From Skeletonema tropicum (lineage: Eukaryota > Bacillariophyta > Thalassiosirophyceae > Thalassiosirales > Thalassiosiraceae), in NCBI GenBank assembly GCA_037178625.1, contig CM074148.1, positions 1,426,001 to 1,490,000 on the forward strand: 64,000 nt of DNA. Direction: 5' to 3'. Below are positions 23,659 through 33,317 of this stretch, piece after piece. Each line of letters starts with the position of its first letter. Positions within the stretch are counted from its first letter, which is position 1. Below the pieces are notes generated by a model that was not told the DNA's origin, did no database searches, and saw nothing but the letters and a program-made list of their open reading frames with translations. Both the position numbers and the translations under genes were made by a program.

Positions 23659-26600
23659 ATGATGGAGAAGATCCCGTCAGACACCAAGTTGGCTGCAGCG
23701 GAGACAGCGGCAGCTCCTGACCCTCTTTTGCCTGCACTGCCTCATTTGCCTGCACTGCCCGCCACAGCATCGTCTGATACCGTTTTGACAGGAGATGGAA
23801 CAGTACGTTCCAACAGCTCGAAAAGTAATGTTTTGTCCGAACCAGCTATGATGGCAGCGAAAAAGAAATTCTATGAGCTACTCGAAGTCGGGTTAAGTGA
23901 AAAGAAGAGGCGGACGGAAATGGTTACAGAACAAGAATATGATGATATTTGTACAGTGTTGCAGGGATGGGTGGTTGGAGTGCGGCATTCACCATCGCAC
24001 ACTAAATGGAATCAAAACTACACCCTATCGGACAACACGACACGCTCGACAGCACTCTGATGGACGAAAAATAACAAAAACCTAAGAGTTGCAACAAAGG
24101 AACAAATATTTGCAATCATTATGAATACTCATATTGAGTCAGGTCATGGGATAGATTCACGAAGGATCCATCAACTCATTTCAAAGACTTGGTATGGCAT
24201 CACAAGAGAAGATGTTGAATTGGCCGTGGGTTTATGTCCCATTTGCATTGCATCTCAAACTAGGAAGATTACCGCCAAACAAAAGCCCCTAAAAATGATA
24301 TTATCAGTAACTGTAGGGAAGCGAGCGCAGATGGATTTGATCGACATGACATCACAGCAGGACCCAGGCGGCTACTGTTGGATCCTTCGCCTAGTTGACC
24401 ACCATAGCGGGTTTGGAGCAACGAAGCCTTTGAAATCAAAGACATCAAAGGAATGTGCGATTGCTATTATTGAGATCCTCTCCTTCTTCCCAGACTTTGA
24501 CATTCTCCAATCTGACAACGGCGGAGAGTTTCTTGGAGAGACGGTGAAGTATGTAAACGAGTAAGTCACTTGCTACAATGAAATTATATTTGTTTCGCCT
24601 TGACTTCATCAACTCATTTAGTCTTTCCTCTTTGCAGACATTTTCAAGAGACGCACATCGTGAGAGGTAGGAGCAGGCATCCGCAGTCGCAAGGTAAAAT
24701 CGAGCGTGGTAATGCTCCATTCAAGACATCACTGCAAAGTTGGATGCAGGAGACTGGAAGTACATGTTGGGCCGAAACAGGAATATACATCGTACAGCGC
24801 CGCATCAACAAACGCTGCTCCCGGTCTAAAGGCGGTTACTCTCCATATGAAGTGTTCTATGGAAAGAAGAAGGGCAACTGTCCAGCAGATATTTTGGGCA
24901 AGGATGTGTTGGAGCAGTGCCTTACTGAAGATGGTCTTCAGGCTGCTCTCGATTTTGTGAACGAGGAACACGCAATGGAAGATAAGTTATCTCCTAACTT
25001 TAATGACAGAATTCTAGCAGTAATCCAGGAAGCAGATGCCTCTGCGATGGCAAGAGAAGGATATGCGGGGGAGGAGGAGTCAATGAAGCCTGCCGCTGTG
25101 GAAGCATGTGCAATGATGGCAGTAGGAGGCACAGAAGCAGAGGGCCCGATGAAGTTGGAAGCCAAAGCTGTGGATGCTGTTGCAATGGCAGGAGAAGTAC
25201 TGGAGACTGTTGCTGTCAGAACGAGCAATGAAGGAGATGAAGAGCCGGTTATCCTTGACCTTCTACCAGCTACAAAAGAGGAATCCACCAATGTCAAAAG
25301 TTCAGAGGATAAGCACATCACCTCAACTCCAACAAAAGCTTCAATCCATCACGAAAGTGACACGCCCGAGAGAGGTGTAATCAGGGCAGCAGTTGCTGCA
25401 GCACAAAGAAAGCAAGCTATTGCTGTCAACAAGAAACGCAGATGTAGTACATATGTTGAGGAACTCCGAGTAGGAGATGTGTGCACAATCCAAGTGGAAG
25501 GCAACACGAGGGCTGCCACAGATCACCCAAATCTCCCTGTAATGATAACAAAGTGCAAGCAACCAAAGAGCAACAGCGGTATAAGGAGTTACCAAGTTGC
25601 TTCTCGAGACGGACATTTGAAGGGCTGGTATCCAAGAGAGAATCTTGACTTTATGCCAAATTGGAATGCGGATATTGCTAGAATTGATATCGACAGGAAC
25701 GGATTCAGGAGTGCTCTAACTATTGCCACGGCAAGTGCACTGTATAACAAAAGTGGAGGAGCTACGACTTGTAAGTGTAAAAGTGATTGTGCCAAAAGTA
25801 GTCGATGTAAGTGCAAGCAGGTTGGAAACTATTGCACCTCAAAATGCCATGGTGGAAGAGGCAGAAATGAGAAATGTACAAATTGCAAGCCTGCGGCCGC
25901 AGATGTGCCCAACAACCCACATTCTTCTGCTTCGTTCGTTAACGCTCTGGATGTGGAGTTATGTCAGCCTACATCTGACTCACGGCAGGGACCGTGTGCT
26001 GGTCAAAAGAAGCGCAGTCAAGAGGAGACTACGACGGTTGATGTTGACATCCACAGCTGTAGCGATGGCAACTATAGTTGCGCATCATCAAATACAAAGG
26101 AGAAGATACAATCTGCAAAGCGCAGACGAAAGAAGTGCACTTTGGAGGAGGAGACGATGATTGAAGTGCGTGGCGGTAATCCTGGCGAATACGAAGACAA
26201 AGTTTTTGCTGACACTCACGCACCGACTCCAGACAATGAGAAGAAGCCTGCTGCTAAGCAGGTTCTGGACAACAAGTCAGCAGTCGGCGAAGTGGTGAAT
26301 CTAGCAGCGAAGCAAAGCAGTAAAGAGAAAGAAGCAGTGAAAGAGACACAACACACTGCAGCCAAGTGTGACAGCTGGGGCGAGCCATACCCCTACCAAG
26401 AACTCCGGGCAGGTTGCGTCCTGAAATATTATCACCCCATCGCTGTGGCTGGCACTCCAAGTGCACTTAGGGTGGCAACAGTAATTGAACTCAAACCATC
26501 TAGTTATGATGCTGAAGAGTTCACCTTGGTCATGGATAATATGGATATCCTGGAGTCTTCCCATCCAGCTCAAATCGTCAAACATGTTGTCAATGGAGAA

Positions 26601-27716
26601 TTGGTTGATTGCGAGCAGAGTGGATTTAGAGAGATCAACGATTATGAAATTATTCAATCAAGGATTGGGTCTATTCGTGACGTGATCCAGAAGAGCGCTT
26701 CTTCATTTCGTACGATATTGAATGCAAATGTGAATAGGAATGCGCCAGAGGGTATGCCCGTGGATATTTTGAATCCTCGAGCAGAGGATGGTGCAGTTGA
26801 TGGTTGTGCACTGACGGACACTGCAAAGGAATTGAATATGGATGAAGACAAGGACAAAGACAAGGAGGAGGCATTTTCGAACGAAGTGGCAATGCGTAGG
26901 CTTAGAAGAGCATCTGTGATGGCTGCCAACGTGCTAAAGAATGACTTGACTCCTTTACAGCAAAATTTGGTTGATACCGCAATCTATGGGCCAGGACATC
27001 TATATGATGTACTTGCAAGCAGTGACCGTGATAAAGTGCAGAGAGAATCAATGCAGACACTGGAGCCAAAGGTGTGGATTAATGATGAGATTGTGAATTA
27101 TTTCCTCAAAGTTTGTCTTGCAAGTAGGGACAAAAACATGCATGATGGCAATACCAACCACAGGAGATCCCACTTCTTCAATTCGTTCTTCGTGCAAAAT
27201 TTGTTCGATGAGAAGAATGACAATGCCAATGAGAAAGGCAAGTACAAGTACTCAAATGTCAAGAGATGGCACAAGCATGCGCCGGGGAAGAATATCTTTA
27301 AACTCGAACGTATCTTCTTTCCAATCAATATCAATAACTCGCATTGGGCGCTCGTTGTAGCATTTATGGACGAGAAAAGAATCCAGTATTATGATTCTTT
27401 GAAGTGGAACGGAACGAAATACTTGGAGGGAATTCTTGAGTACTTGCAGGATGATTACAGAAGACAATTCAGATCAGACATGGACATATCGGAATGGCGT
27501 CTTGTGCTTTGCACAGAAGACACACCGCATCAACAGGCGTACAATAACAAAAATGTATGGGACTGTGGGGTGTTTGTTTGCTTATTTGCTGACTTCATTG
27601 CAATGGATTGTGCTCCAATTTTCGATTATGATGAGGCCTCAATTAACAAGTGCAGGGAGCGAATTGCACTTTCAATGATGGATAATTGTGCTATTGACCA
27701 CCATCTCATTGGGTAA
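23659..27716 (+). CDS. transposase: DDE integrase with CXC-like region and Ulp1 protease
   Basis: Start ATG 23659 (MMEKIPSD). The N-terminal KKKFYELLEVGLSEKKRRTE helix is followed by an HHCC zinc finger (HIESGH...CPIC, 24130-24250). DDE core: D in QMDLIDMT (about 24333), D in LQSDNGGEF (about 24513), E in HPQSQGKIERGN (about 24700), with 36 residues between the last two. An intron (24561-24637) lies between these motifs. A long Ala/Glu-rich linker leads to a chromo/GPY-like stretch (LRVGDVCTIQVEG) and a Cys-rich CXC/tesmin-like region (CKCKSDC...CKCKQVGNYC...CTNC, about 25770-25890). The C-terminal Ulp1 (C48) domain has H in NNSHWALV, D in QYYDSL and C in WDCGVFVC. An in-frame TGA at 24058-24060 lies between the N-terminal helix and the zinc finger, so the copy may be inactive unless it is read through or removed. 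Confidence 0.8.
24058..24060 (+). other. in-frame TGA inside the transposase gene
   Basis: The frame is otherwise continuous from 23605 to 24560: it is open before the TGA and continues without a shift (WTKNNKNLRVATKEQ) into the zinc finger. No good GT donor is visible that would remove it. It may be a single nonsense mutation or a recoded stop. Confidence 0.7.
24561..24637 (+). other. 77-nt spliceosomal intron in the transposase gene
   Basis: Donor GTAAGT at 24561, pyrimidine-rich tract CTTTCCTCTTTGCAG ending at 24637. Splicing joins GA|A in phase 2 and reads YVNEHFQETHIV, which restores the integrase fold between its second and third catalytic acids. Without removal the frame stops at once at GAG-TAA. 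Confidence 0.9.
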
Positions 27717-28013
27717 TCAGAAGTAGTCAAGTTGCAACGCATAGTACTGTGAGTTTGTGTGGGATGCTACAGTAATAATGTTTGCAGCGCATACTAGTGG
27801 GTTTGCCGTGCACCGAGAAACAAGACTGAAAGAGAGTGTTTGCAGGGCGTAGTACTGTGGGTGTTACATGATTAGTAGTCTGACAACTTGCTCTGCCAAA
27901 AAATTTAAATTTTAAATGGCTTCTTTTTTTCGGGAAAGAAACAAGACTAAGAGAGCTGAGTGCTCTGTTGAGCTGTTGTGAAATGTTCTTACTAGATAGA
28001 ATAAACAAAAGCA
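27717..28013 (+). other. intergenic spacer inside the transposon
   Basis: Carries three imperfect copies of a short word (CGCATAGTACTGTGAGTTT, CGCATACTAGTGGGTTT, GCGTAGTACTGTGGGTG) about 60 bp apart and two copies of GAAACAAGACT. These could be subterminal-type or regulatory repeats; no gene seen. Confidence 0.4.
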
Positions 28014-29684
28014 ATGGGCAAAGCTTCAAAGAGAAGAAGGCGAACCGATCGGAGTTCCAAGGTGGAACAACAAAAACTGATACGTCTTGTGGAAGAATGG
28101 GATCTTCAGACTGGAATAAGTTTACGTCAATATTGCAAGAATAATGGCATTCCACATGGTACTCTTTATCCTTATTGCCGTCGAGACAGTAAAAGGAGGC
28201 CGCTTCCAACCAATGGAGAAGCCAAACCAAATCATCGGGTGCTCATTCCTGATGATGACTTACATGCATTCGTAAAAGAAACGATGTTCAAGGACAAATC
28301 ATTCAAGATTCAAAAGTTGAAGAAAGATTTCAAGTTGAAGCGAAGACAGGCAGACAACCAATACTACAACCGAGTAAAGCCGCTTCTTCCCTTGCCAGAA
28401 AGTTATATTGGTCGCAAAGTTGCAAAGTACTTCGTATTATCAGATAAAATTTTCTGTGGTTACGTAATCTCATACGATGAGCACGAGGAATGGTGGTCTG
28501 TCAGATACGATGATGGTGACTGCGAAGAAATGGATATTGGCGAGCTTGAACTTGCGATGAACTTGTACCTTGCCCTCAGTTATTCCAATTCATTCTCCAA
28601 CAGTGCGAACGGACAGTATCTCGTCTATCATTTACGCGATTGCAGTAGATTCTGCAACGGTAGGGATCCAAATTCTGATTTAGGTGTAGGTCAAAAGGCT
28701 GGTCATCCCTTGAGAAATCATCAGCCAGCATCAGTAAAGGATGCCAACCGAGGCGTGACGGATGGGCTATACTTTGCAGTTGCAGTGATAAATGTGGCAA
28801 TTTCTGTCACACCGCATGACAACGATTTGATCATAGTCCATAAGGGATTGGATCGACTTTCCCACGGTTCTGGATTTGTATCGACCAAGGCAGATTCTGA
28901 TACTACGATTCGTATGAATGGTGTTGATGTGATTGATGTCTCAGAGGACATGGCAAGATTTGGCATGGGTAGAAGGGATGATGGAGTCTTTGTCTTTAGA
29001 AGTGGTACAACCGAGGCTGGTATGGTCTCAATGACGAGCGATGCCGTAAAGCAAGCATTCCTTCACTTTTTGGTGTGTGACGAACGATGTAAGGGATACT
29101 TGAGCGCCGATGCTGGCCGTGATGTTGGCAGTAACGTCTATCGTTATGACTTGTTGTTCAATCAAGCTCAAGGTAGCTGTGACCAATATTCAGATGCTGA
29201 TGGTAATGTTGTTTTGGATGGTAGCAGGAATCCATTGCGTGTCCCCTTTTTGAAGAAAACAACGGAGATACTTCGATTTATGACCGACGAGGTCAAGGAG
29301 GAATTGACCTCTGTCTTGACAGGTATGGATCGTTTAACGGAGCAGGTGTACCCAGATGCATTTCCAGATGTAAGGCGGCGTGACTTGGTTCGTGATTACT
29401 TTGTTAGAGATTATCTGGGGAATGATAATAATATCACGCTGAACTGGGAGTATGTCGGATTCATAGCAAGACGAGTGACAGATAATGATCGACTTGCTAT
29501 GCATCTTGATACCAAGAATGATTGGAGGAGTGGTTACAATTACTGCACAACATATTCATACGTCATTGACGGATATAGAGTCACCATCATAGCATGTTGC
29601 AAGCAAGACTTTGGAAGTCTCATGGAGCGTCTTGATAAAGTTGAGGTGGTGGGTGGTCAATTCCGGCCTCCAAATGATGCTTAG
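28014..29684 (+). CDS. transposon accessory protein: HTH, Tudor-like, unknown C-terminal domain
   Basis: A 556-residue single-exon ORF from ATG 28014, same strand as the transposase. A basic start (MGKASKRRRRTDR) leads into a psq/Tc1-type helix-turn-helix around residues 15-57 (LRQYCKNNGIPHGTLYPYCR). Around 128-182 lies a Tudor-like module (YIGRKVAKYF...GYVISYDEHEEWWSVRYDDG) of the kind that reads histone tails. The remaining 370 residues are unassigned; near residue 495 is MHLDTKNDWRSGYNY, whose H-x-D followed by a basic stretch recalls the metal-binding strand of 2-oxoglutarate/Fe(II) oxygenases, but I cannot place the second histidine, so this is weak. By position it probably helps bind the element ends or choose chromatin targets. 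Confidence 0.65.
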   Translation: MGKASKRRRRTDRSSKVEQQKLIRLVEEWDLQTGISLRQYCKNNGIPHGTLYPYCRRDSKRRPLPTNGEAKPNHRVLIPDDDLHAFVKETMFKDKSFKIQKLKKDFKLKRRQADNQYYNRVKPLLPLPESYIGRKVAKYFVLSDKIFCGYVISYDEHEEWWSVRYDDGDCEEMDIGELELAMNLYLALSYSNSFSNSANGQYLVYHLRDCSRFCNGRDPNSDLGVGQKAGHPLRNHQPASVKDANRGVTDGLYFAVAVINVAISVTPHDNDLIIVHKGLDRLSHGSGFVSTKADSDTTIRMNGVDVIDVSEDMARFGMGRRDDGVFVFRSGTTEAGMVSMTSDAVKQAFLHFLVCDERCKGYLSADAGRDVGSNVYRYDLLFNQAQGSCDQYSDADGNVVLDGSRNPLRVPFLKKTTEILRFMTDEVKEELTSVLTGMDRLTEQVYPDAFPDVRRRDLVRDYFVRDYLGNDNNITLNWEYVGFIARRVTDNDRLAMHLDTKNDWRSGYNYCTTYSYVIDGYRVTIIACCKQDFGSLMERLDKVEVVGGQFRPPNDA

Positions 29685-29734
29685 GAGGAGGAGAAATAGA
29701 GATGGTTATTAATCATGCATTTTAGTTAGCCGTG

Positions 29735-30230
29735 TTGGGTGGACCATTCTACTTGGTATTGATAGTATGTAAGCACATTGCCACTGCTCCGACGAACTGT
29801 GTTGATGGAACTGGGTGCCACGAAGCTTTTAGCCGCACCAGTGCGGTTCAATTTGGACTGGCAAGCATCAGCAGCATACAACCACCATTTCGTATCTAAC
29901 GCTGTTGGTATGGCAATAAAACGTGTTTAGTGCCCCATTGCACTTGGTGGTGATTGTATAGAAGCATAATGCTACTGCTCATGCGCATTTTATTGATAGA
30001 AGTGATGTTGCAACCTTGTTGGCCCCGGTGTGGTCGAGTTTGGGCTTGCTTCAAGCACTACATTGGTCGCCATTCTGTGTCTAACGCTGTCAGTATGGCA
30101 AGGAGCCGCATTTAGTGGCCCATTATACATCATGATGATAGTATAGAAGTATCTCAGTACTGCTCAGATGAAATGCAACGATAAAAGTGATGCCACGAAC
30201 CATATGAGCACGAATTCTGGGTAATTTGTT
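29735..30230 (+). repeat. degenerate tandem repeat of about 185 bp, 2.6 copies
   Basis: Words recur in the same order about 185 bp apart: TATCTAACGCTGTTGGTATGG / GTGTCTAACGCTGTCAGTATGG; ACTTGGTATTGATAGTAT / ACTTGGTGGTGATTGTATAGAAG / ATGATGATAGTATAGAAG; TAGTGCCCCATT / TAGTGGCCCATT; and ACTGCTC. It lies between the second gene and the right terminal repeat, where subterminal transposase-binding sites would be expected. Confidence 0.6.
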
Positions 30231-30935
30231 GTATTCCATTTAGCGTTATAGCTATAACATGTAATGGGACGATTATCCTCATGTAGATCCAATACCAATA
30301 AAGGCGATCATCCTTATTGACTAATACCATCGAGCGATGCGTCCACTATATGTTTGTTTGTTGCATAATGAAATTCTTGGCATCCGTAATGTGCCATGAT
30401 GATGCTGTATCTGTAGTGTATCTGTGCTGATTGTATGTTTCACATTCTTACATGATAATAGATTCTTATCATCCCACTTCATTACAACCGCCAAGCCTAA
30501 CACCCGCTGCCAATTGCTCATATACGGCGGAAATGATTGAGTTCATTGCTGCATGTGCATATTCATTCCAATATTGTAATTCTCATGAATGTTTTGCCGA
30601 AGCAGTCACGACATTGTTGGTAATCAGTTGTACACAATTCGTCAGTGCGTGCTCAATCAATGATAACGCTGAAAACACTGCTCCATAGCGCAGTATCAAA
30701 AGTACCATTCACTAAATTATCGGCGAAGTTTATCCACCGTAGTCGCTGTGGTGATAATCAAAGTAGTGCAGTATTTACCATCGTGTGATAGATATTGATT
30801 TTTTGAGAACGCTGCGCGGATGCATGATGCACGTCTCCATAAAAGTGATAGGATTGAGGAAAACCTATGAATGACGCTGACGGAGATAGATGATGCCCGA
30901 TCTTGGGGCTTGTCATCGCGTTAAGGCGAAATGTT
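30231..30935. other. non-coding right arm of the transposon
   Basis: No gene recognised. Short frames here have no protein-like composition. The stretch leads into the right inverted repeat. Confidence 0.4.
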
Positions 30936-31085
30936 CCGAGTAGGGGGCAATCGGTCTATTGGTAGTGATAGGCATCGCAATTAGGCCAAATGTATCCGTT
31001 TCGTATCCACTTTAGTGGATTGGTCTATTGGCACTGTCAGTTCTGCCATTTGGCTAAATGGCAGATTTGGTCTTTGGGTCTAACA
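30936..31085 (-). repeat. right terminal inverted repeat
   Basis: Inverted counterpart of 23335-23520. Holds one GCCATTTGGCTAAATGGC palindrome and ends GGGTCTAACA. Confidence 0.85.
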
Positions 31086-33317
31086 GATGGCGGTATGTAA
31101 TTTGAGACGGCCATCTTGATTTTTGAAGCGGTACCACCTTCTCAGCCGTAGTATCAAAGCACAACACACGCAGATCAAAAATTGACAATGGCTGATATCT
31201 TGTCTCCTACGCGGCCAATGAAGGCGATAAGTGGCGTTTTGGAAAGCTCTCATTGCGCTCTATCGATTAGGCCTGTAATTATCCTGATTGGAGGACTTTC
31301 ATTCAATCAATCCGTTCAAAAACAGGTCTAGAAAGTCACCAGTGGCTCTCAATCCGGCTCCACAGCCACAGCCCGAATTTGACGATATGACAACCAATCG
31401 AAAGCTCTTTTCAATCTCTTTCGATTAGTACTATCATTCAGCCAACTGAATAATCTAAACATAGCTCGGGCAAAGCCCTCGCAAAAAAGCGACCACTTTA
31501 GTCAGCCTTGTCCAGACAGTTGACAGTTGACAGTTGATTGGTCGAAAATCCCAAAGAGCGACCAGTTCAATCAGCCTCACATCATGACAGTTGGCACGGA
31601 AGCATCAAACGCTTCGCTGAAGAACGATCACTTAATTCAGTAAGATCCAACTACTCACTGCTCGGGCAAAGCCCTCGCACAATACACTGAGCATAGATCA
31701 GCAATTGCTCATCAGTGAACTAAGTTACATGTACCGTCCAATGATAGTTAGATCAACTCAGTACCGTCCATGATAATAATCCATTGTGCAACATCAACTT
31801 GCCTCGACTGTGCTCGACATCCTCCGCTTCGCTCCAGACTTACTACCCAACAATTTAATGTATTCATTTAATATATTCATTATCAATCTAAGTATGATCC
31901 CAACAACATCCGAGAAGGAGGAGGATGTTGGATTGACTATTCCTCCTCCTCACCGTCGCCGATGATGATGATCAACAGTTAGTTAACGCGAACTAGTAGT
32001 TTGGAATGATCATCGGAGGTGTGGTTGGGATTAATCATCATCATCATCGGCGGCGTGTGGAGAATGGCGAGTGAGCCGAATGTAGCGTAATGATATTGAA
32101 TAAGTAATTCCACCGCCGATGATGAATTATTACACCACCGCCGATGTTGATGAATGGATTGAAGGTCGAGCGAAGCGAGACAGTGGAAGAATGATGCGAC
32201 AAGTCGAAAGTCGAGTGAGCCGGAGGCGAGGGAGATGGAAGTAATGCAAATACTGTCAACGGTACGGTGGTGGAAATAGTGAAGGAGCGAGTGAGCCGCC
32301 AGGCGAGGGAGCTGTTGATTTTTGATTTTGGTATTGCTATGGTATTATTGATAATGATGATATTGAAAATATTATATGGACGATGGAAGAATTGACGGTG
32401 GTGGAGGTAATTCTGTTCATTTTGTTGAAATTTCGAAATTTTGGAGTGTCTTCGGCGCTGGGGATGACTTTCTGGGGTACGGTCAATTTAGTTGAGTTGA
32501 TTGGCAAAGAATCGATATTTGGCCTTGAATAGTACCAATTGATAGAACTCGACGAGAGGATTCAAAATCACTACTCATCTCATTCATACGACCAATAGAA
32601 GGAGAGGTATGGATGTTTGGATGGGTAGAGTGCGTGGGAGTTTAGGTTGGACAAGTGACAAGGAGTGACGCTGAATGACTTCAAGGGTGCACCGTAAGCT
32701 TTCCAGCCACATGAACATCTTCAATCATACTCATTTACTATTTAATCATTATTTTTCATCTAGAGTCGAGGGCACAATTAATCAACAAACATTGTTGCCC
32801 GAACACCTAACAGTAACATAAAACTTCTTGATATTCATTTCTCTCTCCCCTCTACGTTAGTTTGCGTCCAAAAATTTAAACCTCTCCTCACGAATCCTCC
32901 TCCAAGCCTTCTTGCTAGCTCGTACTTCCTTCTTGATACGTTCCTCTTCCTCACGTTCCTTCTTATTCGGGTCTACGATGCTCTCGAAGGGTTCCGTAAT
33001 CCACTCATCCCAAACTGACTTGTCTGCCTCAACCTTCTCATTCGACTTGAGCTTCTTATTCTCTTCTATCTTTGCAGCAACTTCATCCGCCTCGTCAAGC
33101 CTCTTCTGTGCCCGAAGTGCCTGTTCGAGGTACTTGTATAATGTTAATGTAATAGTCTCATGATGGTCCGGTCCAATATCAGGAGATTGACATCGCAACT
33201 TGATGATGTCTGATGATCTTCCATGGTGCTACAGTAATATTAAAGCAGTGAATAGAAGAGGAGGACGGTGATGGCATGGCACAGTAGAATGTAGCTTTAT
33301 CATTGCATTGCTCTGTT
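31086..33317 (+). repeat. array unit 1 (2232 bp)
   Basis: Starts at the right end of the transposon. Has three extra bases (GTA) in GCCGTAGTATC near 31150 compared with all other units. Three ACAGTTG copies; ORF variant Ala. Confidence 0.95.
32857..33198 (-). CDS. TPR-like terminal exon ORF, present in every array unit
   Basis: The representative copy of 113 codons; others lie at 35086-35427, 37315-37656, 45261-45602, 47490-47831, 49719-50060, 51949-52290, 54179-54520, 56407-56748, 58650-58991, 60892-61233 and 63127-63468, all minus strand. The first listed codon is TTG. The frame is open further up to a TAG at about 33231, and TTACTGTAG just there looks like a splice acceptor, so this is probably a last exon rather than a complete gene. 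Residues about 12-47 (HETITLTLYKYLEQALRAQK...) match a TPR helix pair of the kinesin-light-chain type. The C-terminal half is charged coiled coil ending FKFLDAN. Preservation of the frame in all copies may only reflect recent duplication. Upstream exons are not identified. Confidence 0.4.
   Translation of the reverse strand: MRCQSPDIGPDHHETITLTLYKYLEQALRAQKRLDEADEVAAKIEENKKLKSNEKVEADKSVWDEWITEPFESIVDPNKKEREEEERIKKEVRASKKAWRRIREERFKFLDAN

Larger units (their letters stand above)
23335..31085 (+). mobile_element. Ginger-like DNA transposon, 7751 bp
   Basis: Ends are TGTTAGACCC and GGGTCTAACA within imperfect inverted repeats of about 150-185 bp. It holds two plus-strand genes, an integrase-Ulp1 fusion and a helix-turn-helix/Tudor-like protein. 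An integrase close to those of LTR elements, TGT...ACA ends, long inverted repeats and an added Ulp1 protease all fit the Ginger (GIN) superfamily. Flanking 4-bp words are GATA on the left and GATG on the right, so a clean target-site duplication is not seen. The right end abuts the macrosatellite. Confidence 0.8.

Noticed and set aside
30431..30688. Plus-strand 85-codon frame in the transposon right arm
   Set aside because: No motif, no upstream signal, and it lies in the non-coding arm next to the terminal repeat.
23335..31085. Polinton/Maverick element
   Set aside because: An integrase with a cysteine protease could suggest it, but no DNA polymerase B, packaging ATPase or capsid gene is present, and the ends are TGT...ACA.
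32044..32259. Minus-strand 71-codon frame in each array unit
   Set aside because: Low-complexity Ser/His/Arg sequence, and its conservation is explained by the identity of the units.
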